Below, piece by piece: positions 23,949 to 32,332 of a stretch of DNA of 33,792 nucleotides. The stretch's first letter is position 1, and the number at the start of each line of letters is the position of its first letter. Position numbers and translations under genes: made by a program. The stretch spans positions 1-33,792 of IMG/VR virus record IMGVR_UViG_3300037264_007278, one strand, 5' to 3'. Under the pieces are notes generated by a model that made no database searches, was not told the origin of the DNA, and worked only from the letters and a program-made list of their open reading frames with translations. Source of the DNA: a virus.

Positions 23949-24872
23949 ATGGCTATCCGTAGGAGCCCGGCAGAGTACTACCTGAAGTACCTCGTGGTGC
24001 ATCCGGATGACTATGCAAATGAGCAGATACGCAACCTGCTGCAGATGCAGCAGCTTGATTTCATAGGAATGCCTTATCTGGACCGGTTGCGGATGTCTCT
24101 AGCCACACCGGCACCCTTCTATCCCGAGGATAGGAATCACAAGCGCTCCCAGACGTTTTTGTTCAAAGAACGGATTTGGGGGCTATTCCATCCTGATGAG
24201 GATGTCTTAGGGGCCCAGGCTGTTCTGGATAAGCCTCGGGTCAAGGAGACCTTAGAGGCGCTCTTAGTTTCTCTAGCAACTCCTGAGTATACCGCAGCCG
24301 TTCTTCGCAGTAGGGCTGGTATCGATATGACCTCAAGGTCAGTGCAGCTCTACAAGCACTTCTTTTTTAACACCGACTTAGTGGACAGTATAGAACTACA
24401 GGCACTGCTGGAGACTAGGGTGGGTATCACTGACTTGTCAGATCCTGATGTCAATAGGCAGCAGACGGCCTTGCTGGCCGCAAGTGCAAGAGACCCTCGG
24501 AGACTAGCTGCTAGGGTTTCAGTCTCTCCTTTAGCGGGTTTAATGAACAGTATGCGTATGGGATATCTCCCGACTAACTTGAACATTAGTAAATTGGCTG
24601 CTGCTACTAGGGCAGCAGCTTTAGTGCAGACGCACCACGCGGCTATGACTGGTAGTTCTGAGCGCACTCGTGACTTTGCATTAGCCACGAAGATGATGTC
24701 AGAGATTCTGGAGAATGTAGGGGATGCCAGTCAAGATTTGCAGGGCGATTTGGCCCAGATGCTTTTAGCAACCGAGCATACGGAAGTTCCACACATAGAT
24801 GATCTGCGAGAGCCCAAAGAATTGCCAGCGCTCATCGTAGAAGCAAAGGGTGAGAGCATTGAACCAAGATGA
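23949..24872 (+). CDS. hypothetical helical protein upstream of terminase
   Basis: 307 residues, ATG 23949 without a clear ribosome site. Mostly helical: YYLKYLVVHPDDYANEQIRNLL at the start, then aromatic/charged helices (KERIWGLFHPDEDVLG) and VQLYKHFFFNTDLVDSIELQALL near residues 130-155. Phage small terminase subunits often have such a layout upstream of the large subunit, but no helix-turn-helix is plain to me. It could be the small terminase; that is only a positional guess. The stop overlaps the next start. Confidence 0.62.
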   Translation: MAIRRSPAEYYLKYLVVHPDDYANEQIRNLLQMQQLDFIGMPYLDRLRMSLATPAPFYPEDRNHKRSQTFLFKERIWGLFHPDEDVLGAQAVLDKPRVKETLEALLVSLATPEYTAAVLRSRAGIDMTSRSVQLYKHFFFNTDLVDSIELQALLETRVGITDLSDPDVNRQQTALLAASARDPRRLAARVSVSPLAGLMNSMRMGYLPTNLNISKLAAATRAAALVQTHHAAMTGSSERTRDFALATKMMSEILENVGDASQDLQGDLAQMLLATEHTEVPHIDDLREPKELPALIVEAKGESIEPR

Positions 24873-25320
24873 ACGGGTTGTACACATTAGGCCTGGTACC
24901 AAGGAAGAAGCTGTGCGCATCGGTGGGGAAAAGCCGATAGGTATAGCCAAGGAGGGCATACCTTCCTTTACGAAGGTGAAGGACTACACCACCTTCGAGG
25001 CTGAGTACGCGCTAAAGGGACGCGACTTGGTATTCCACTTCTTCTTACCGAAGGAGCTAACACCGGTTGAAGGAGCTCGGCTTCCTCCAGCTACCGTACA
25101 GTATTGGACAGTAGCTTTTGCCAAAGCGCTAGATTCAGTTGCTAGGAGTCACTTTGAGGCTCAGCAGCCGCGTCTACAGGCGAAGTACACAGAGGAGTTA
25201 CACTCGTGGTGGCTGCGGGCACAGGGGTATGATCATCTATTGGATGTGCCAAGGTTTGTTGCGTCTTTCTTCGAGAAGCTCGACGCGACTTTAGAGCATC
25301 GGTCAGCACCTGAAATGTGA
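24850..25320 (+). CDS. hypothetical protein (156 aa)
   Basis: GTG 24850 overlaps the previous gene by 23 bp; a TTG at 24859 with GGTGAG just upstream is an alternative start. A short basic/Gly-rich start (RPGTKEEAVRIGGEKPIGI) leads into a beta-like strand pair (FEAEYALKGRDLVFHFFLPKEL) and helices (YWTVAFAKALDSVARSHFE, SWWLRAQGYDHLL). No family recognised. The last 179 bp face a leftward gene on the other strand. Virion-operon member by position. Confidence 0.6.
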   Translation: MRALNQDERVVHIRPGTKEEAVRIGGEKPIGIAKEGIPSFTKVKDYTTFEAEYALKGRDLVFHFFLPKELTPVEGARLPPATVQYWTVAFAKALDSVARSHFEAQQPRLQAKYTEELHSWWLRAQGYDHLLDVPRFVASFFEKLDATLEHRSAPEM

Positions 25321-25576
25321 CTTTGTGGCTGTCAGCTTTCAGGCCTACGATACTCCATCCGTGTTCTGCGGCGCAGCCCCTAAGATACCTAGAGAAGTGC
25401 CGGAAAGCCTCTGGAGGTATCTTCTCGGCGAGGTCAAGTCGAACGTTGTAGTACTCCTCAGCAGAGTCCTTGTAAGCATGCGCTTGTCCATTGAGATGGC
25501 CACCAGCTCTGGCTAAGGATTCCGCAGTTGTTACTACCCACTCCTGTAGGTTTGTGATTTCATCGAGTTGAGACAT
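25142..25576 (-). CDS. leftward hypothetical protein between structural gene and terminase
   Basis: 144 residues, ATG 25576, only 2 bases from the terminase start on the other strand. Residues 1-95 read as a real protein: amphipathic helices (SQLDEITNLQEWVVTTAESLARAGGH; EEYYNVRLDLAEKIPPEAFRHFSRYLRG) and a beta-like end (WSIVGLKADSHKVTFQVLTDAL). The last ~50 residues are Thr/Pro/Ala-rich and antisense to the previous gene, so they may be disordered. Without it, 25321-25578 would be an unusually long gap in this dense region. No good ribosome site is seen. Function unknown. Confidence 0.58.
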   Translation of the reverse strand: MSQLDEITNLQEWVVTTAESLARAGGHLNGQAHAYKDSAEEYYNVRLDLAEKIPPEAFRHFSRYLRGCAAEHGWSIVGLKADSHKVTFQVLTDALKSRRASRRKTQQTLAHPIDDHTPVPAATTSVTPLCTSPVDAAAEPQSDS

Positions 25577-25578
25577 TT

Positions 25579-27363
25579 GTGGCGGCAGAAGCAGTCTACA
25601 TAGATTTTGATGACGAGCAACCTCTGGCGGAGGATGAGATCTGGAAACCAGAACCAGATATTGTGGAGGATCCCATACTCGTTGCCAGGAAGATGTCTCG
25701 GCTTAAAGCTCTGCCAGAGATAAGGCCGTCTCAGTTTGTAGCTCATGCTTTTCATATGCCTACTGAAGTAGAGGTGGCAGGTCAGACAAGGATAGAGCTA
25801 CGACCATTCTCCTTCAAGGAGCGCAGGCATCTCATACGTTGCTACGACACGCCCGCCCGTAGAGTGCTTCTTATGTGTGCTAGACAAGTGGAAAAATCCA
25901 CATTGCTCGGGAACACCATGCTTTGTTATAGCTGCATCGTGCCTGGGTACAAGTCTTTGTACGTGTCTTCTTCTGGGAGGCAGACGGACACTTTCTCTAA
26001 GGACCGGTTGAGGGAGCCAATCGAGACAAGTCCTGTCTTGAAGCAGTTCACGACTAAGATGCTCTCGCAGAATATCTTGGAGAAGCAGTTCGTGAATCGC
26101 TCTAAGGTCACATTGCGGTACGCTTTTTTGAATGCCGACCGCTGCCGCGGGGTCCCCGCATGGTGTTTGGCGATTGATGAGATTCAGGACATTTTAGCTG
26201 ATAACATACCGGTTATTGAGCAATGCTTGTCACACGCCCCAGAACATTGGCGCCGCCGCATATACGCAGGAACTCCGAAGTCCTTCGACAACACGATTGA
26301 GGAGTACTGGGCGCAGAGCTCTACTCAGAATGAGTGGGTTGTTCCTTGTGAGGCTTGCAACCACTGGAATATCCTGGACGAGGCGAACATAGGTAAGAAG
26401 GGGCTTATCTGCAGCAGAGCTGATTGTGGTAGGCCTATCCAAGCCATGCACCCACGATCTCAGTGGGCGGCACAAGTAAAGCTCGACCCACCAAAGATAT
26501 CCTTCGAAGGTTACCGCATTCCGCAGTTGATGGTCCCATGGCGGAAGTGGGACGAGATTTTAATAGACTATGAGAAGTACTCACGCGCTCGTTTCTACAA
26601 CGAGGTCCTTGGGCGCTCCTTTGACTCTGGCCTTCGGCCGCTCACGCAGAAAGATATCCAGCGGTGCTGCCGAGCTGACATCAAGATGTCTGAGAGTGTG
26701 AAGTATCGGCAAATAGGCTTCGGCCAACCAATTTTTGCGGGCTTAGATTGGGGCACGGGCGAACAGTCGTATACTGTTTTAACCCTAGCAACGTACGTCG
26801 ATAGCAAGTTCAGGGTGTTCTACATGCACAGATTTACTGGGCCGGAGGTTGAGCCTGACACTCAGATGGCTATGATCATTCAGATGCTTGATTACTTCAA
26901 TGTGGACTGTATTGGTGCGGACTACGGCGGAGGCTACTACCCGAATGATAAGCTGACGAGGCGCTACGGTAAGAACAGGGTGTGGAAATACCAATATGTT
27001 GCACAAGTTCGCACGAAGGTGCTGTGGCAGCACAAACTTGGTAGGTTCGTAGTGCGCCGCAATGACGTAATGGCGGACATCTTCAACGCCATCAAGCGGG
27101 GCAACCAGTGCCAGTTCCCTGTTTGGGAGGAGTTCAAGGAACCCTACGCGCAAGATATGCTGAATATATTTAGCGAGTACAACAACACGCTAAGGTGCCT
27201 GCAGTTCAAACACGCACCGAGTAAGCCTGATGATGCTTTCCACTCGCTCCTCTATGCATGGCTTGCCTCCATGATGAGGTTCCCCCGTCCGGACATCATA
27301 TCCGCGGATCGAGAGGACCAACACGGTAACCCGATTCCTGGCTATGTAGGGCCTAGCGTTTGA
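25579..27363 (+). CDS. large terminase subunit (GpA-like)
   Basis: 594 residues; GTG 25579. This is the packaging motor ATPase and headful/cos nuclease. Walker A is ARQVEKST at 101-108 (the more usual form has Gly at E105); Walker B is LAIDE at 197-201. A zinc ribbon follows the ATPase domain, C257/C260 and C278/C283, as in lambda gpA-type enzymes. The RNase H-like nuclease has D390 in GLDWGTGEQ, D448 in GADYGGG and D551/D552 in KPDDAFHSLLYA. The order and spacing fit a complete enzyme. It is flanked by leftward genes on both sides, so its expression may be controlled separately. The small subunit is not certain. Confidence 0.9.
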   Translation: MAAEAVYIDFDDEQPLAEDEIWKPEPDIVEDPILVARKMSRLKALPEIRPSQFVAHAFHMPTEVEVAGQTRIELRPFSFKERRHLIRCYDTPARRVLLMCARQVEKSTLLGNTMLCYSCIVPGYKSLYVSSSGRQTDTFSKDRLREPIETSPVLKQFTTKMLSQNILEKQFVNRSKVTLRYAFLNADRCRGVPAWCLAIDEIQDILADNIPVIEQCLSHAPEHWRRRIYAGTPKSFDNTIEEYWAQSSTQNEWVVPCEACNHWNILDEANIGKKGLICSRADCGRPIQAMHPRSQWAAQVKLDPPKISFEGYRIPQLMVPWRKWDEILIDYEKYSRARFYNEVLGRSFDSGLRPLTQKDIQRCCRADIKMSESVKYRQIGFGQPIFAGLDWGTGEQSYTVLTLATYVDSKFRVFYMHRFTGPEVEPDTQMAMIIQMLDYFNVDCIGADYGGGYYPNDKLTRRYGKNRVWKYQYVAQVRTKVLWQHKLGRFVVRRNDVMADIFNAIKRGNQCQFPVWEEFKEPYAQDMLNIFSEYNNTLRCLQFKHAPSKPDDAFHSLLYAWLASMMRFPRPDIISADREDQHGNPIPGYVGPSV

Positions 27364-28036
27364 ATATGGTGGCTGCGAGTGCCGCTAGTTCCTCATGCAC
27401 GTCCTGACGAGATTCTGAGAAGAGTTTCAGAGCTTTTCGTTTTCCGTGCCGCCCCTGCACGTAGAAGAAGGCGGCTTGACGCATGGTGCGCCGAGCCATA
27501 TCTAGATATTGGTATGCTGCTCTGACTTCCAAGTCCTGTCCTGCTAAACGTTCAGGCGCCTGAGTCAGAATATGCTTACTCAGATCTACGAACGGTCTCC
27601 ACGGGTCTTCAAGTCCTACATGGAGGTTTATGGCTTCAAAGAACTCCTCGCCGGCAGCATAGAAGATGCGTGCCCATTCGAAGACACGTTGGCTGCTCCA
27701 ATAGATTGCTGGCTCTAGGAGGGCGGCGTTGGCTTCAATGCACATCGACCTGACAGCCCCAGGGGATAGGTCAAGTTGCGGTATGTCAGCCCCCACAACG
27801 AGTAAGAGTTGTGACACCAGCCGCTCTAGCTTTTTGGAGGCTAAGCTGGCTTGCATGGCCATAGCCGATACTGTGGGTAGGTCGAGTTCGCGTTTACGAA
27901 GATCTGCTAGAACGGCAACATCCTCTAACCGGTACTGATTACCAGGATAGGTCTTTAACTGGCCTGTGGCTGTGATCGGGCGTAGGCGCCTTACCCCAAC
28001 GCCGAGCATACGGGCTGCCTCCTCGGCGGGGATCAT
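27353..28036 (-). CDS. MerR/excisionase-like helix-turn-helix protein
   Basis: I start at ATG 28036 (227 aa); the open frame reaches 28357 but that part lies antisense to the next gene and reads as noise. Residues 1-50 form a winged-helix/MerR-like DNA-binding domain: IPAEEAARMLGVGVRRLRP, then GQLKTYPGNQYRLEDVAVLADLRKRE. The rest is helical (AMAMQASLASKKLERLVSQLL and later amphipathic helices). It could be a regulator, or a DNA-recognition packaging factor given its place beside the large terminase. It converges on the terminase with an 11-bp overlap and diverges from the next structural gene. Confidence 0.72.
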   Translation of the reverse strand: MIPAEEAARMLGVGVRRLRPITATGQLKTYPGNQYRLEDVAVLADLRKRELDLPTVSAMAMQASLASKKLERLVSQLLLVVGADIPQLDLSPGAVRSMCIEANAALLEPAIYWSSQRVFEWARIFYAAGEEFFEAINLHVGLEDPWRPFVDLSKHILTQAPERLAGQDLEVRAAYQYLDMARRTMRQAAFFYVQGRHGKRKALKLFSESRQDVHEELAALAATIFKR

Positions 28037-28112
28037 CTCGTTGAACACACTGGGAAGGCTACTCAAAAAGTCTTGGCAAGCCAGGCCTTTCTTCCCTTGA
28101 GGAAAGAGCAGG

Positions 28113-29411
28113 GTGTACTCTTTACCTATGGAAGACCTACCAGCGTTTCTGTCACTGCAGCAGATAGCCGCTAAGCCTCGTAGTGGGGAAGAGCTGGAGA
28201 TGTTTGGGAAGCAGGCGGCAGCTGTGTACACACAGGGGCACTGCCCTAATCTATCGGATGCTGTGGTGGAGACAATTAAGAGAGCTGGGCTTTCGCCAGA
28301 GCAAGTCCGCAGGGTTGTGGAGTTCGCTAACACCACGGCGTATCTGACTGAGTTCAAGAAAGAGGGTAGTCCTCATCGCGTTGTGCACTTCGTCGGTGGG
28401 CCTGCTGACCCAGCTGCTGTGCTCCAAGACCTCAATGATGGTGGTGGGGGGACTGTCTTTGATAAGGGGGCTGCGGACTATGCGCTACCCCCGCCTGATG
28501 TGGCTAGTGCGCTCATGAAGAACGCTCACCGCCTGGGTCTCATAGAGCATGAGATAGCTTCTGCTTTTGCTTCTGAGCCGGCATACATCCCATATGAGAA
28601 CCCTCTGAGTGACGCAGTTGAGGCCAAGGAGAAGTTGGCCAGTGCGCGAGATGAGGCTGTGGCAGAGCTCGGGGCGGAGGAGAGTCGATACTTCGATATC
28701 TGCGACAGTTTGTTCCGAGAGGTGAAGCAAGCCTACCTGGGGGGGATTCCATTAGCTCATGTAGTGGCTGCATGGGGTGAGGTGACCACTGAGCCTACTT
28801 TCATCAAGGCAGCCTTTCAGATGTTGACTCCGCGGCTTTTGGAGAATGGGGTCATCGACTCCACGAGGTCAATTGGTGACTCTCTGACTAAGACGGCTGG
28901 TGCGGGCCAAGCGAATTTAGACCATCCGCTCGTGCGGACCTACCAGGACTTCTGTGAGTCCTTGACTAAGCTCTCAGCGCTTAGGCAGGTTAGGGGAGAA
29001 CTGTCTGCAAACGTTGCTGTGCTACAGACCTTTTTGTCGGCTCTCCATAAAGAGGCTGGGCCGAGTGTGGCAGAGAGTGTGGGTAAGGGTTTGGCCCTCG
29101 TCCCAAAAGCGTGGAGGTCGGCTACGGGCGCTACGGCTAGGGCAGCTGAGCCAGTGCGGACTGCGGTCCAGACTGCTGTGCAGGAGGCTGGCGGGAGCCC
29201 TAGGGCGGCGGGCACCGTCGGTAGGTTAGCCGGGGGTGCTGTTAAATACGCTCCGCACGCAGTGGCTGGTCTTGCTGCAGAGGAGGCATACCAGCACGCT
29301 AAGTACAGCCCGACGTTGCAGGGGCTGAAGAACATGGCTCTGAGCCGTGTTCCCTACACGCACCCATACCTTGTACGCCAGTATGATTTGCAACAGAGGA
29401 TGTTGTTCTAA
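28113..29411 (+). CDS. hypothetical virion protein with helical N-terminal module
   Basis: GTG 28113 is preferred because GAGGAAAG lies about 7 bases upstream; ATG 28128 has none. 432 residues. The first ~95 residues (ELEMFGKQAAAVY, LSDAVVETIKRAGLSPEQVRRVVEFAN) form a compact helical module. The middle is helical and Ala/Glu-rich (EAKEKLASARDEAVAELGAEESRY). The C-terminal third is Gly/Ala-rich (AGTVGRLAGGAVKYAPHAVAGLAAEE) and could contact a membrane or pack within the capsid. No enzyme motif. Probably a packaged or head protein by company. Confidence 0.63.
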   Translation: MYSLPMEDLPAFLSLQQIAAKPRSGEELEMFGKQAAAVYTQGHCPNLSDAVVETIKRAGLSPEQVRRVVEFANTTAYLTEFKKEGSPHRVVHFVGGPADPAAVLQDLNDGGGGTVFDKGAADYALPPPDVASALMKNAHRLGLIEHEIASAFASEPAYIPYENPLSDAVEAKEKLASARDEAVAELGAEESRYFDICDSLFREVKQAYLGGIPLAHVVAAWGEVTTEPTFIKAAFQMLTPRLLENGVIDSTRSIGDSLTKTAGAGQANLDHPLVRTYQDFCESLTKLSALRQVRGELSANVAVLQTFLSALHKEAGPSVAESVGKGLALVPKAWRSATGATARAAEPVRTAVQTAVQEAGGSPRAAGTVGRLAGGAVKYAPHAVAGLAAEEAYQHAKYSPTLQGLKNMALSRVPYTHPYLVRQYDLQQRMLF

Positions 29412-29905
29412 TGAATCCCCTAGATGAGTATTTGAGCTGTCGCCCCAATTTACAGAAAGAGGCAGTGCTCGGCAGTCAACAAGTTCTGTCTGGCCTGCAG
29501 AGGTATCTTGGGTCTGCGGCTATGTCTGACATTGCAGCCGGGGCTCGTGCTGCTGGCGGGGCAGTTGCACTGTACGGTCTTGTTGGGGTTGCACGGAAGG
29601 CACATCAGGCGCTAACGAAAAAGAGAGATTTTACTGCGATGTTGGAGGCCAACCCTGACCTACAGCAGTACCAAGAAGAGAACCCGCAGCAGTTCAATCA
29701 CCATTACAACTCCATGCGTGGGACCAATCCGTCTCTGGCGGCTGACCCTGTTGTATCTGGCACGATGATGCGGCAGATGTCACAACAGCCGCAGGTAGCT
29801 GGGCGTACGTTAGTGGAATACATGCGGTCAGCGCCACGAGGCTCGTCCCTGGATATCAGCATGGGTGGTGGGAAACCATCGGTTGGTGTCAAGTCTAGTT
29901 ACTGA
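29411..29905 (+). CDS. hypothetical protein (164 aa) with EYLS-type N-terminus
   Basis: ATG 29411 overlaps the previous stop as TAATG. The N-terminus MNPLDEYLSCRPNLQKEA resembles the N-terminus of the 4415 gene and a peptide inside the 21778 gene. A hydrophobic helix (AARAAGGAVALYGLVGVARKA) lies near residues 44-66, followed by a Gln/Asn/Met-rich stretch (PDLQQYQEENPQQFNHHYN) and a Gly-rich end. No family recognised. It precedes the protease. Confidence 0.62.
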   Translation: MNPLDEYLSCRPNLQKEAVLGSQQVLSGLQRYLGSAAMSDIAAGARAAGGAVALYGLVGVARKAHQALTKKRDFTAMLEANPDLQQYQEENPQQFNHHYNSMRGTNPSLAADPVVSGTMMRQMSQQPQVAGRTLVEYMRSAPRGSSLDISMGGGKPSVGVKSSY

Positions 29906-29907
29906 GC

Positions 29908-31626
29908 ATGTTCTACAAGTACAGTCACTTCAGTGGCTCAGGTGACTGGGGGCCTACTGTAGTCCCCTTACTGGGGCCTGCTGCTAAGCACTTTGAAAAG
30001 GTTGCTTCTGCGCATCTTATGCCAGAAGTAGCGCGCTATATAGCTAGCCTTCGACCAATACAGACGTCGCAGTATGTGCTCGTCAATGCTATGGGCGCGA
30101 GCGAATATTACAGCAGCAACGTGAACGGCGATGCTTTCCCAGAAGTTGCTCTGTTGCACAGACCCGATGACTGGACCGGCAATCCTATACTGGACCGGAT
30201 AAAAGCACAGAAGTGGCCGTACGGTTACCCCACGTTTTACTCAGCCCACCCATTTGCACATCATCAGAATAAAGATCCCAGCCGTGCTTTTGGGGAGGTA
30301 GAGTTAGCTGTCTGGAATCCGCACATGCGTCGTGTAGAGCTCGTTGTGCGGGTGGACCACGATAAATGTCATCAGTACGGTGGCACTGGGGCCTGGGATC
30401 GCCTGAAAGCTGGTGAGTACATCGATGTATCGATGGGTACTCGCGTACCGTTTGATCGGTGTTCCATATGTTCGGATTGGGGTTTGTATGCAGAAGCACT
30501 AGCCACATTCGACCCTAAGAAGCACCCATCTCCTGCCAAGGCAGTTCTAGAGTTTCACACCACTCAGAAAGCTAAAGACGGTATTGGGATTCGGGGCTTA
30601 TCGATAACCAGAAAAGATTACTGCCCGCACGCACTCAAGCTGATGAACAGAATCTTGCCTGACGGTAGGAAGGTGTTCGTCTTCAATGACTTCCCGCGCT
30701 TCTTCGATATCTCTTTTGTGTTCATCGGTGCGGATAGAACAGCGAAGACGATGCTGTTCATCTTTAGTGGCGGTAAACAACTACAGTTGAAACCCTCGGT
30801 CGAGGCCTCGGAGATCTCGCTGACTGAGGATGAGAAGACGGCTGCGGTAGGCGAAGAGCCCGAGTCGAAGGTAGGTACAATCAGCAAGGACTACGTACCC
30901 AGTAACTTGGTTGATAAAGCTGTGCCTCTTCTCACGAATTGCGAACCCGACATACCCAGGGAGACCCTTGATGGTTTGGGGGCCTTCCCCTTGGAGCAGT
31001 CTCTATCCACGTTGGGCGGGGTAGGTATAGTCCTCCGTCCACGAGAGTTTCAGCGGGTAGTTTTGATTCGGCTGGGCCAAGGGGGGCTGGCGGACCAGCT
31101 AGATGCCTCGGGTAGTATATTCCCCAAGGTGCGCGAAGAGGCGCCAGTGGGGTTGTCTACAGCGAGTGTCCTACCAGGGCTTTTAGCATTGCTGCGGCCT
31201 TTATTGAGTATGCGGTCTGGCCTAGGCCCTATCATCGAACCTAGAGCTATTACCCTCTTGGGGGCTCCTCAGAAGGAGAAGGTGGCCCGTACTTCCCTTA
31301 GTACCGAACTACTGCTTAAGATTGGGGCAGCATATAACGGATACCGAGCTGAAGTTATGGACTTAGTCCCTCACTCTCAAAACTTGATTAGCGCGAGTGG
31401 TACCACCGACTCGGTGCTACTCAAACTAGCAACGGTACCCACCGTCGATATGTTTACCCCTCTTGCTGCCGGTTATCTCAAACACGCCTTTCTTGACGAG
31501 GTTGGGTTAGAGGGCAGCGAGATGGTAAAAGATCTAGGACAGGCACCCGCCGACGTGGAGAGGGGCTTCCCCTCAAAGACCGCGTATAGAAGTAATCAGC
31601 AAGTCTTTGAAGGAGTTTCAACATGA
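29908..31626 (+). CDS. prohead-protease-like protein with long C-terminal extension
   Basis: 572 residues. Residues 55-245 resemble phage head-maturation proteases: NAMGASEYYSSNVNGDAFPE at 60-79, AHPFAHHQNKDPSRAFGEVELAVWNP at 113-138 with candidate catalytic His at 118/119, and EYIDVSMGTRVPFDRC at 170-185 with candidate catalytic Ser175. CSIC at 185-188 and YCPHAL at 238-243 (C185, C188, C239, H241) likely bind zinc. A serine-protease type (S78-like) is my best guess. The C-terminal ~280 residues are helical and may be scaffold or delivery. It shares an ATGA junction with the next, scaffold-like gene. Confidence 0.68.
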   Translation: MFYKYSHFSGSGDWGPTVVPLLGPAAKHFEKVASAHLMPEVARYIASLRPIQTSQYVLVNAMGASEYYSSNVNGDAFPEVALLHRPDDWTGNPILDRIKAQKWPYGYPTFYSAHPFAHHQNKDPSRAFGEVELAVWNPHMRRVELVVRVDHDKCHQYGGTGAWDRLKAGEYIDVSMGTRVPFDRCSICSDWGLYAEALATFDPKKHPSPAKAVLEFHTTQKAKDGIGIRGLSITRKDYCPHALKLMNRILPDGRKVFVFNDFPRFFDISFVFIGADRTAKTMLFIFSGGKQLQLKPSVEASEISLTEDEKTAAVGEEPESKVGTISKDYVPSNLVDKAVPLLTNCEPDIPRETLDGLGAFPLEQSLSTLGGVGIVLRPREFQRVVLIRLGQGGLADQLDASGSIFPKVREEAPVGLSTASVLPGLLALLRPLLSMRSGLGPIIEPRAITLLGAPQKEKVARTSLSTELLLKIGAAYNGYRAEVMDLVPHSQNLISASGTTDSVLLKLATVPTVDMFTPLAAGYLKHAFLDEVGLEGSEMVKDLGQAPADVERGFPSKTAYRSNQQVFEGVST

Positions 31627-32312
31627 ACAGCGCGTTGGCAAAAGAGTACGGAACCATCTCGACGGAAGATCTGGAGAAGCAGGCAGAGGTTGAGCTCTTC
31701 GTGAAGCTCGCCGCTGAGAATGGCATTGATCTCGGTCAGCTCTCTGATGAGCAGATTGAATCTCTGTATGCCAGTACCTTCTCGAAAGCGGCGGAGGACG
31801 AGGGAAAAGACGAGAAGAAAGAGGAAAAGAAAGACGACAAACTGCCGCCTTTCATGAAGAAGGACGAGAAAGAGGAGGCTGAGAAGGCTGCGGCTGCAGA
31901 GCTCGCTTCTGCTCAGGAGTGGCAGGCTGAGCAGGAGAAGGCAGATTACCTCGGTCGGAAGATGGCCCATGCCATGACAGATGAGCTCAGGAAGATTGCC
32001 GCTGTTCAGAATGGCGCTCCGGTAGCTACGGCTCCGGTGGTTGGGGCAGAGAAGCAGGCTTCTGCGGGTACGAAGCAGCTCTCGCCGCTGGACAAACTAG
32101 CTGCTGAGCATGCAGTCAAGTTGGCAGCGGAGAATGGCTTTGACGCTGAGGAGGCCGGGCAGCGAGTGGGCGCTGTTTCTCTCCTCGGGTTGGCTCCTGT
32201 AGACAGCAAAGTCGCCTCCGCGAAGGGCCTTGACCTCGAAGGCGCGACGCACGTTCGAGCTTTGGAGTACCTCGAAGCGGCTGGTTACCCGGTAACTTGG
32301 GACAAAGCGTAA
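31623..32312 (+). CDS. charged coiled-coil, scaffold-like protein
   Basis: 229 residues; ATG 31623 has AAGGAG 8 bases upstream and overlaps the protease stop. The first 60 residues contain ELFVKLAAENGIDLGQL, and AVKLAAENGFDAEEAG recurs near residue 165, an internal duplication. Between them is a very charged stretch of Lys/Glu/Asp (about 60-100), then helical ADYLGRKMAHAMTDELRKIAA. High charge, helices and the position after the protease fit a scaffold or assembly core, which the protease would cut. Inference from composition and order. Confidence 0.68.
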   Translation: MNSALAKEYGTISTEDLEKQAEVELFVKLAAENGIDLGQLSDEQIESLYASTFSKAAEDEGKDEKKEEKKDDKLPPFMKKDEKEEAEKAAAAELASAQEWQAEQEKADYLGRKMAHAMTDELRKIAAVQNGAPVATAPVVGAEKQASAGTKQLSPLDKLAAEHAVKLAAENGFDAEEAGQRVGAVSLLGLAPVDSKVASAKGLDLEGATHVRALEYLEAAGYPVTWDKA

Positions 32313-32332
32313 GGAATAGCGGAGTATGGTCA

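Noticed and set aside
25325-25516. 63-aa rightward frame before the terminase
   Set aside because: No ribosome site or convincing composition; the leftward frame across the same bases reads more like a protein.
28037-28357. N-terminal extension of the HTH gene
   Set aside because: Residues 1-107 of the open frame lie antisense to the next gene, are Cys/Ser-rich noise and precede a good HTH start at 28036.
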